From Euphorbia lathyris (lineage: Eukaryota; Streptophyta; Magnoliopsida; Malpighiales; Euphorbiaceae): a DNA stretch of 64,000 nt. The notes under the pieces were generated by a model. That model was not told the origin of the DNA and made no database searches. It saw only the letters and a list, made by a program, of their open reading frames with translations. This document shows positions 56,497 to 64,000 of the stretch, in pieces (positions within the stretch are counted from its first letter, which is position 1; every line of letters begins with the position of its first letter). Location: contig NC_088916.1 of assembly GCF_963576675.1 (NCBI RefSeq), positions 87,251,501-87,315,500 on the forward strand, in the 5' to 3' direction. The position numbers and the translations under genes are program-made.

Positions 56497-57040
56497 TCGC
56501 TTTCCCCAACGGATGAATCGCTTTCCTCCATTATTACTTACTGACTATATCTGCGGTGGAAGAACAATAAATTGGAAAAATATGAAACGTTTGCTAGTAA
56601 ATAATGCATATATTATAGTCATCCGAAAGAATTATTTAAGAATGCAAAATACATCATAAATGTAAAACATGTGTCTCTTCGAATCCCCCAACCCTTCCAT
56701 CATTGGGCATACATGGAGTAATAACTATATTTGTTTTGGAACTTGGAATTTGAATAGACGAGAAGGTTTAGTGGGAAATTATAATCAATAATTAATGTTT
56801 CTAATAAAAAATAATTATATTTAATGACAAGTTGCAACTTGTACATGTTATATTTGCAGTACATATTTAATGTAAAAAATGTTTAAAATTTACTCCTCTG
56901 TCTTGGTAAAATACCTAAAAAAACATTATTTTGTAGATGACAATTATAGACACCTTAATATGATTTATACAGACAATCTGGCACGATTGACATTGATTGT
57001 TTCACCCGTATTTTAATTTGGGCCATTTTCATAATTAATT
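56497..57040. other. AT-rich DNA with no recognised feature
   Basis: No ORF, repeat or terminus was recognised between the copia LTR and the Tat LTR fragment. Confidence 0.5.
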
Positions 57041-57044
57041 ATTT

Positions 57045-57140
57045 AATTCAGCCTTGATATCTGACGGAATTTCCTTCACTGGAATGCTTCCATGTGAGGC
57101 GCTATTGGATTCGTCGGGGACACTCCGATACTTAAGTTAC
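57045..57140 (-). repeat. Tat-type LTR fragment, inverted
   Basis: The reverse complement reads taagtatcggagtgtccccg, followed by a gcgcctcaca block, matching the 3' portion of the Tat-like LTRs at 16600-16684 and 59225-59314. Only about 95 bp is left. Confidence 0.6.
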
Positions 57141-57342
57141 AGATTGGTTTGATTATCTACTTTTCACATTATGTTTATAATTTAATATATTATAACTAAA
57201 TTTACACTTAAAACCTAGGATTAAATTTGACCTTATCCTTTTAATTTGGATATAAACAAAATAAAATATAAAAATATAGTAAAAAGGACACCGCATAAAA
57301 GTTAGATTTCCCAAAGTTAGGTATTCCCCTTTTATGCCTTTT

Positions 57343-57445
57343 CTATAAATCCAATGCACAGTTCGATTAGAATCGGCGGCGGCGCTGAACTCCAGCTTTA
57401 TGAAATTTTAGGTTCCCATTGAGTCTCCCGACCGTCAATTTTCAG
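57343..57445 (+). promoter_or_regulatory. Orphan promoter and 5'-UTR-like exon
   Basis: A TATA-like ctataaat (57343-57350) is followed 25-35 bp downstream by GC-richer DNA (gaatcggcggcggcgctg). A UTR-like stretch then ends in ttttcag followed by gtaaaact, which could be a splice donor. No coding exon follows before repeats begin at 57508. It may be the 5' end of a host gene separated from its body. Confidence 0.35.
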
Positions 57446-57507
57446 GTAAAACTTCTTCTCTTTGCGTTGTCTTTTCTTCCGATTTCCAATTAGCTATTCA
57501 TTTATGG

Positions 57508-57720
57508 GATAAGATACCAAAATAGGCCTAAGGTTTTTTGGGAAGTACAAATTTAGGTTCAACGTTCAAAATAGCACCAATACAGGCTTAAGGTTTACAA
57601 CATAGCATCAATTTAGGCCTCAAGTACAAAATAGCACCAATATAGGTTTAATGTTTACAAAATAATACAAATTTAAGCTTAACGTTTAAAAAATATATCC
57701 AATTTAAACTAAATGTCACA
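57508..57720. repeat. Degenerate 30-bp tandem repeat
   Basis: About six copies of a 30-35 bp unit such as aaaatagcaccaatataggt plus ttaaggtttac, alternating with caaatttaggc variants. Confidence 0.75.
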
Positions 57721-57990
57721 ATTAAATTAACCATATTATATTTTTTTTCCTAGTAACTTTATATGTTATCTTTTTGTTTAGTTCTATTTTCTTATTTGTT
57801 ATAATACAATTAATTAGTTTTCTTGTCTATTAAAATCTTATATTTGTTTTTCATAAACCATTCCATGACTCCTAAATTTCATTACTCATTAATATTTGTA
57901 ACGTTCACGAGGTAATATGATTTGTAACGTTTAAGAGGTAATATTATTTTCTCTTTACTACTGTTGTAGTTAGATATTACAATCGACGAT
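57721..57990. other. AT-rich spacer
   Basis: No recognisable feature between the tandem repeat and the Tekay LTR fragment. Confidence 0.45.
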
Positions 57991-58800
57991 TATTTAAAAG
58001 TTTCTGTCACGGAAAGATTTGGTGCGAGTTAATTATTAAATTGTCCGTCTGAACTTTTATATATTAAAAAAAATGATAATGTAAAAAATTGAAAAAGAAA
58101 AATTTATACGGATAGACTCCTAGCAGTGTCACGAGTCTAACTGAATCTCCTGTCGGAATTAGCGATATCAGTTTAGTTTACACATTACAATTTCGGTGAC
58201 AAACGAGAATAGTCCGATAAAAATGTTTGGTTTAAAATTTAGTTTTAAGTTATTTGAATAATATTTAAGTGACTTAAAATTGCCGAGTTAAAATAAATTA
58301 TAAATTAGAAGGACTAATATCAATATTTGTTAAATGGAGTCTATATAAATTTGAATATAAAATTAGGACTAATATCAATACTCTTAGTAGTTTAACATGG
58401 TTTAACGAGTCTAATAGTTCTAATTAATTATTCAGTTTAGAATTTTGTTTTGGTGACCGAAAATAGTCCAATAAAAATATTTACTTCTAAACGATATTAA
58501 ATTTTATCGATAGAATATTTTGAACTATTTAATTTTTGGAATTTGATTAAATTATGAATTGATGATTTTATATAAATTTTTACCAATTTTAATTATATTA
58601 AAATATTCATTGATTTTAATGATTGTGATTATTTTTGTGAAAATAGTTAATTGAAGTCAAGTGGTTTTATGGTCATGGAATAAATTGGAAGTTTGATTGT
58701 GAAAAGAGATTTGATCATATTGTGATTTTATGATTTTTATATCCATCTAGAGTAATTCGGATTGATGGTTTTGATATTTGAAGATAGTGTTCAGTGAGGA
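57991..58800 (+). repeat. Tekay-like LTR fragment
   Basis: Several blocks match the solo LTR at 2917-5203 in the same order: aatttcggtgacaaacga (58185) against aatttcggtaacaaacat (4132), agaaggactaatat (58308) against 3964, and atccatctagagta (58741) against 4462. It is truncated at both ends, on the right by the next LTR. Confidence 0.65.
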
Positions 58801-58803
58801 ATA

Positions 58804-59314
58804 TGACTTATAACATCCAGATATTATTTACAGGACTAAAAAAGCAATTGACCAAACGACCGCGTATTAAGACGATCGGGAAAGCTATGGCGTATCAAGC
58901 AAGTCACCTGGATGGCGAATCACATGGATTCCTCCATACGCTATCCGTAGTCAAACATACGGGAGACCCGCCATCTCATCTCGATCCGCCCCTTGAACGG
59001 CTGAGCCAATTTCCGATAAAGGCAACTAATAACTCATTAATGAGCTAACGGTCATACTTGACTAAGATCAATAACCGCTATTAATGAGGCATTAATGGAG
59101 ACTTTCTAGTTACCAAGAGTTATAACTACATGACTATAAATAACTTGCATCCTAAGCTCTTGAGGTACACATTCACGTTATCCTTAACCATTCCTTGTGC
59201 TTACAGTTTATTTTACTACATTATACTGACTTTAGCATCGGAGCTTCCCCTGCCGAACCCAACGGCGCCCCCCGCAGGGAAGATCACCGATCAAGAATTC
59301 ACCACCAGTCATCA
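58804..59314 (+). repeat. Tat-like LTR, relative of the one at 16040
   Basis: The end (gtgcttacagtttattt, actgactttagcatcggag, accagtcatca) and the bases after it (attagtgcggtgaacg) parallel the LTR ending at 16684. A TATA-like actataaataactt lies at 59133-59146. The left edge (tgacttataaca) is uncertain. Confidence 0.65.
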
Positions 59315-59373
59315 ATTAGTGCGGTGAACGTGGAAGTTCTAATCCAAAAAGGTCTTAGTTCACAATCACAAAA

Positions 59374-59766
59374 ATGGCAAGTGGAGGGTCTAACCTCTCA
59401 ACTGGAACAACACCACCGTCAATACCAATTTCAGTCAATAATCCCCAAACAAGAATTGGCCGGATTGATCCTGATGCACCAATTATTCACGATGAAAGGG
59501 AAATGTTGCCAGATTCTTTCATGGCAGTTTGTGCAGGAGCTGTGGGAAACATCTATGGACCAGTTACAGCGGATCGATTGAGGGCCTATTTGGAGAATCC
59601 CGTTGTAGGTAGACCCACAACAGGGATTGTCCCCCCTCTGAACCGCCGCCCACCTAGGCCGAGTACATCAGCATGGCAAGCAGCCTTTTTCAGGCCAAGA
59701 GCTCATCTCGATTCGGCATTCTTGCCCTCTCAACCTACGGATTCAGTGGTCACCAATCCAGGCTAA
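59374..59766 (+). pseudogene. Start of a Tat-like gag, truncated
   Basis: ATG 59374 begins MASGGSNLSTGTTPPSIPIS, 60 bp after the LTR end. The 130-codon frame includes a proline- and arginine-rich segment (VPPLNRRPPRPSTSAWQAAF) and ends at a stop just where the next element's LTR begins. The position and composition suit an N-terminal Gag linker; no conserved domain is visible. Confidence 0.5.
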
Positions 59767-61834
59767 GGTATAGCAGCGGAAATATAAATTTTTTAACCTA
59801 TTTCCATTTAACCACAAGATCCGTTAACCGTTATTTCATATAAAGAAGGATAAGAAGAAATACCTTTTAGAAGTTCTATCTACCGTTGCAAACGAAGTGC
59901 CCACAACTTCAAAAGAGATAGAAACTGTCTACCAATCTGCCCCTATCCGAAACAGACCTTCCAGACCTCCGAACGACAATCCCTTCGGTGGAAACGTGTA
60001 AGAATATGTCTAGAAGCTCCTGTCCAAAAATCGCGACGATCCGACGGTTTAATCTCCGAAAATCCGTGAAATCGTGAACTGACCTAATGTAGGAGTAGTA
60101 AAACGAATTTCTCCCTTTTGTTTGTTTTTCTTCTTCGAGTTCCCAAACACGAAATAAAACACGGGAAGATTAATTTAGAATCAACCGTTGAATAGCAACC
60201 AAAGTAGATTGCCTCTAATTAATCAACACAAGATCAAGGATAAAAGAAATAGATGAAAAATTAATTGATCAAACGAAGCCGTAGAGAAATCTCGTCCTCG
60301 AACTAGGGGTGTCGAATTTTCTCTCTCTTGGACTAGGTGAATTTCGAAAATCACAAGTAGGGTATGGCTTTCTTGGATTTCGAAAATCTCAATGGAAGGG
60401 GTATTTATAATCTCTTGTATCTAATCCCTAGTTAGATAGAATTAGGTTACTGAATAGGAATTCCATTCGGAATAGAATTGCTAATTATTATCTCACTATA
60501 TATCTAATATATTAAGGATAATAATAATAACCTTATTGGATAATAATAGGAGTATATTAATCTAATTAAAACTCCTAACTTAATTATCTCTTAATTAATT
60601 TAATTCATATTCCTAATCTAATTAGGATTAACAAAATCAAATTAATTATTCATGTATATCACTGCATGAATTTCGACCCCCTTATGTCCATGGGCCTTAT
60701 TGGGCTCAATTGGGCTTCTATCAATTAATTAACATCTATCTCTCTTTTAGGTTCCAAGTCTTATGTGTGATCCCATTAGGTTCTTATTGCTTCTAGCCGT
60801 ATGCAACGTTATTAAATTAATTTTCAAAGAATTATATTTAATCTTTGCATAACGGAATGATGTACAGAGAATGTGATTAGCAAGTCCATAATCATTCCCC
60901 CAGAGCTATAAGAAGACAGGTTGATTCTGTCGTTAACCTTTCCGTATTAGTTACAATATAATTCGATCCTTTATCAACTACATCCTTGAACTGAATCTTA
61001 TGACTATGGGTGATGTCAAGTCACATATAGCGAGACGTTCGTTTTACTTGTACAGGCCGAGTCAACTCAAAAAGATAGGTTAAGTGAAATCTGTATTTCT
61101 TACTCTTAAGCTATCAACTTGCAAGGATTTAGAGTCAAGTCTTCCACAAGCGATCCATGGATGTATCTCCCATTTATCGGGAGTGATAAATGCTCAATCC
61201 AATATATAACGACTCCGCAATTACTTTATGTGATACCCAACGTCTACTGTTCACACCCCAGAGTCATCTCTGTTAAGGATCATGTTACACCAGAGTCAAA
61301 GCATCACATTCCGTAATCCAGAATACCAATTAATATTCCTTTGAGTCTGAGGATTAGTTATACCTATTAATACCAATGAGATGAACATGTGACAAGGATG
61401 AATCTACCCATCCTGTTATCTCAAATCGGATCCCCAATCCTAATGAACAACGTTTCATCGGATCTATGTAACTGTCCAGATATCTGTATATATGAAGCTT
61501 GTGAGATCAGCTTTCTGTCGGACAGAAGACATTGTTACATACAAGTCTCAACAGTGATATGTCAATCCCAAACATATCACTTGACTTGGGGTGGTTTTAA
61601 GTTTATCAGTTTACTATAAAGTTTTGTCTCACTTCATGCTTGTATGAACAATTTATAATCACTTTAAATAAACTTACGGATTTCCTTTTATTAAACTTTA
61701 TTTAGTGCTTAAAAGGGATTGCCTTTATATAGTTATAAAACATATATCTCTTTAAACAAATGATATAAAGAACAATTCATTTACATTAAGTTTGTATCCT
61801 AGAACAATTGTCTATAGGACACTAAACCCCAACA
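59767..61834 (-). repeat. Long copia LTR (about 2.07 kb), minus strand
   Basis: On the minus strand it begins TGTTGGGGTTTAGTGTCCTA (61834), directly after a polypurine tract (plus actcccacttgga, 61835-61847). The interior is AT-rich with no ORF. The far end near 59767 is inferred from where the gag frame stops; no target duplication was found. Confidence 0.7.
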
Positions 61835-61847
61835 TACTCCCACTTGG

Positions 61848-62025
61848 ACTAAAGCCAATTGTTTCTAAAACTTATCCCAGTAGAAGTTAAATGACGATCA
61901 TGTATTCTCTGGGTTAAAGGCTTTGTCAACGGATCTGCAACATTGTCCTCTATAGGTACTCTTTCTATTCTCACATCTCCTCTAGCCACAATCTCTCTAA
62001 TGATGTGGTATCGCTTAAGGTAATG
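61848..62025 (-). pseudogene. Copia RNase H C-terminus, truncated
   Basis: The minus-strand reading KRYHIIREIVARGDVRIERV followed by DNVADPLTKPLTQRIHDRHL is the end of a Ty1/Copia RNase H (the ADPLTKPL block), just upstream of the polypurine tract and LTR. It is interrupted at 62025 by the chromovirus LTR. The remainder should lie beyond the right edge. Confidence 0.8.
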
Positions 62026-62339
62026 TGATGTAGGGTGAAATCGACTGAGGATTTTAATCTTAAATCCACAAAGAATGCAATCTTCTCAAGCTATACTTGA
62101 AGGTTGAGTTAACCCAAAGGATAGAAATCCAAGCTCTTAAGGAGGCTATAAGTTTAATTCTTCAAAAGTTGAGAACATTACAAAATATGGGAGTTTAAAT
62201 ACTATCCCTCAAATCAAAGAGAAAGACCCAAAAGCCTATGAATAGGGTTTTGGTTAACACTTGGCTAAGAGGGTAAAATAGGGAGAATGGTAGTCTAGTA
62301 AATAAGTCATAGTGGCAATACAGTAAATAAGGTGTCACA
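62026..62339 (-). repeat. Chromovirus-like 3' LTR (314 bp)
   Basis: On the minus strand it starts TGTGACACCTTATTTACTG (62339) and ends CACCCTACATCA (62026). A polypurine tract precedes it. Confidence 0.7.
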
Positions 62340-62384
62340 GAAATGGTCCCCCAATGTAAGAACTTGGAGGAGAAGTAGTCTCCA

Positions 62385-62790
62385 GGTCATGATACGCCCC
62401 GCGTATCGGATCTTACGCCCCCGCGTGAAAAGGCTCCTGGACTTCAGGAGGTTGGCTCGAGTTCAGTACGCGAGGCGTCCTGCGGAATACGCCCCGCGTT
62501 AGAAAGCTCCTGACTTGGTTGCTCGGTGTCACGTGAGGCGTCCTGTGGACCAAGCCCCGCGTTATGAGGTTCCAGAAACTGGCAGACCAGCGGAGTGGAA
62601 TCTACGCGGGGTGTCCAAGGGTTGCGCCCTGCGTGTTTAACCTCCTGGAACTTTTCTTGCTTCATGTGACCAATCACGCCCCGGGTGGCAAAGGATGCGC
62701 CCCGCGTCACCAACTGACCTGGTCTTTCATCCAAGACCACCATTCCCACGCCTTGCGTCAGGTTGGACACGCCCCGCGTGTTCTCTGTTT
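62385..62790. repeat. ACGCCCCGCGT palindrome array in integrase tail
   Basis: About twelve copies of acgccccgcgt and variants (acgcggggt, gcgccctgcgt, acgcgaggcgt) are spaced 25-40 bp apart, reading through the end of the integrase ORF into the 3' UTR. The translated repeats appear as [22 protein letters not shown] and [11 protein letters not shown]. Confidence 0.85.
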
Positions 62791-63988
62791 TGGGTCGTTC
62801 CTTGCTCTCTTTGAGTGGGTTCTCCCGGGTGGCCTCTAGTAGTTCCGGACTCGGGCTTAGGGATAAGATGCCCTCATCATTCTCCCCTTCTTCGAAAGAG
62901 TCGGGTCCCGCCTCGATGACCTTGGTCGGCAACATTCCCTCCGGCTTCCACAAGCTAAGGTCCTGCACATTAAAAGAAGAAGACATCTTCCCAAGCCAGT
63001 TGGGAAGGGTTAGTTGGTAGGCATTGGCACTCATCTTCTTGGTGATTCGAAACAGACCGTACTTCCTCGGCCTCAATTTACTACTAGGGGCGTGCATGAG
63101 TCGCTCCTTCCCCAAATACACCATTACTTCATCCCCCACTTTAAATTGCACATCTCTTCGGTGCTCGTCAATTTTGGCCTTGTTCTTACTATTATTCTTC
63201 TCGATACTATTCCGTACTTCTTGGTGCATTAGGTGGTAGTCATTGGCCAAATTCCGGGCTGCCACACTCTTCTCCTCTACCTTCGGAATCTCCCCCAAAT
63301 CAAGTGAATGGTTAGGGGCCTTGGTGTACACCACTTCGAAGGGTGACTTCCCGGTGGTTGAACTTACGGCTGAGTTATAGGCGAACTCGGCTTGGGCGAT
63401 CACATAATCCCACATCTTGGGCCGATCTCGGCACTTGCTCCGCAATAGATTTCCCAAAGTCCGATTCACCACCTCGGTTTGTCCATCCGTTTGGGGGTGA
63501 GCTGTGGTGCTAAACTTCAAGGTAGTTCCCAAAATAGCCCAAAGAGTTCGCCAAAAGTGGCTAACAAACTTCGTGTCCCGATCCGACACTATACTCTTTG
63601 GAACCCCATGTAATCTCACTACCTCCCGGAAGAAGAGCTTAGCAATGGCGGTGGCGTCATTAGTCTTCCGACATGGAATGAAATGAGCCATCTTTGAGAA
63701 CCTATCCACCACCACGAAGATCGAATCCATTCCCCGTTGGGTCCTTGGCAGCCCCAATACGAAATCCATCGAGAGATCCTCCCAAATAGTTTCCGGAATT
63801 GGTAAGTGCATACGTAATCTGGCATTGGTGGTATGCCCCTTGGAGCCTTGACAATTCTCACATCGCTCAACGATATATGCCACATCTTTCCTCATCTTGG
63901 GCCAAAAGTACCGGGAACTAACTGCTTCCAAGGTTTTGTCCCTACCAAAATGACCGCCCAACACTCCACCATGTAGCTCTCGGATCAC
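62444..63988 (-). CDS. Gypsy integrase with repetitive C-terminal extension, partial
   Basis: The open frame continues beyond the window on the right, so the apparent ATG at 63988 is not the real start. It has an H2C2 finger (GGHFGRDKT...CENCQGSK), catalytic D of [11 protein letters not shown] of VSDRDTKF and E of [13 protein letters not shown]-type module follows at about 305-345 ([30 protein letters not shown]). About 170 residues of low-complexity tail follow, encoded by the CpG-rich palindrome array. I see no standard chromodomain; the GPY/F type points to chromoviruses near CRM or Galadriel. The DDE residues are intact. Confidence 0.88.
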   Translation of the reverse strand: MIRELHGGVLGGHFGRDKTLEAVSSRYFWPKMRKDVAYIVERCENCQGSKGHTTNARLRMHLPIPETIWEDLSMDFVLGLPRTQRGMDSIFVVVDRFSKMAHFIPCRKTNDATAIAKLFFREVVRLHGVPKSIVSDRDTKFVSHFWRTLWAILGTTLKFSTTAHPQTDGQTEVVNRTLGNLLRSKCRDRPKMWDYVIAQAEFAYNSAVSSTTGKSPFEVVYTKAPNHSLDLGEIPKVEEKSVAARNLANDYHLMHQEVRNSIEKNNSKNKAKIDEHRRDVQFKVGDEVMVYLGKERLMHAPSSKLRPRKYGLFRITKKMSANAYQLTLPNWLGKMSSSFNVQDLSLWKPEGMLPTKVIEAGPDSFEEGENDEGILSLSPSPELLEATRENPLKESKERPKTENTRGVSNLTQGVGMVVLDERPGQLVTRGASFATRGVIGHMKQEKFQEVKHAGRNPWTPRVDSTPLVCQFLEPHNAGLGPQDASRDTEQPSQELSNAGRIPQDASRTELEPTS

Positions 63989-64000
63989 CCTTTCTCGTAT

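Larger units (their letters stand above)
62026..64000 (-). mobile_element. Ty3/Gypsy chromovirus-like element, runs off the window
   Basis: The 3' LTR (62026-62339), polypurine tract (plus gaaatggtcccccaatg, about 62341-62357) and integrase are visible on the minus strand. It inserted in the copia RNase H; taatg (62021-62025) would be the target duplication. Protease, RT and the 5' LTR lie beyond 64000. Confidence 0.8.

Noticed and set aside
56141..56509. 122-aa minus-strand ORF upstream of copia gag
   Set aside because: It covers the LTR and primer-binding site, so it is not a protein-coding region of the element.
1..64000. Bacterial-type features such as operons, ribosome binding sites or terminators
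   Set aside because: Introns, plant transposon families and AT-rich intergenic DNA show a plant nuclear genome; none of these features is expected or seen.

Overview
This window is nuclear DNA of a flowering plant, most likely a eudicot. It is AT-rich and dominated by plant transposable elements: CACTA, Athila, Tat-like, Tekay-like and chromovirus Ty3/Gypsy, several Ty1/Copia lineages, RTE and L1. Introns and TA microsatellites are also present. It holds no convincing intact host gene, rRNA, tRNA or CRISPR array. Most long open frames belong to retroelements, and nearly all carry stops, frameshifts or truncations. The species cannot be named from the sequence.

Layout. (1) 1-2560: AT-rich DNA with a small TIR element (270-924) and a broken psbTn gene for the nuclear-encoded PSII 5 kDa protein (minus, 1738-2161). 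(2) 2566-13865: the 3' part of CACTA-1. It has a decayed TNP2-type transposase split by a 2.29-kb Tekay-like solo LTR (2917-5203), a decayed second gene (8561-11368), subterminal repeats and the right terminus at 13865. Its left end is not visible. (3) 13866-14055 and 53507-53971: two pieces of one Ty1/Copia reading frame, separated by CACTA-2.

(4) 14056-53506: CACTA-2, 39.45 kb between matching termini. Its own sequence includes subterminal repeats at both ends, a RecQ-helicase exon (15496-15610) and part of a coiled-coil gene (37318-38370). The rest is nested insertions. A minus-strand Ale-like copia (15828-33060) holds a Tat-like gypsy (16040-30974, TSD gaatg). That gypsy in turn holds a non-autonomous Athila derivative (19461-26433, TSD gctgg), and its 3' LTR holds a solo LTR (29442-30832, TSD gtaca). 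An RTE LINE follows (33730-36993, 17-bp TSD). Last is a minus-strand L1 (38401-52990) split by a nearly intact Athila element (about 38975-51243), which has a 1578-aa Gag-Pol and two related ORFs downstream of pol.

(5) 53974-56496: a minus-strand Tork-like copia with LTR, PBS, gag, protease and integrase, meeting the plus-strand RT fragment tail to tail. (6) 56497-64000: fragments of Tat and Tekay LTRs, an orphan promoter-like segment, a Tat-like LTR with the start of gag, a long copia LTR with an RNase H remnant, and a chromovirus running off the right edge.

The most notable patterns are a 39-kb CACTA with captured gene pieces; family-specific arrays of short, mostly CpG-rich palindromes in several unrelated retroelements; duplicated Athila downstream ORFs; an out-of-order pol in the Tat-like element; and stop codons that mostly fit C-to-T or G-to-A transitions.
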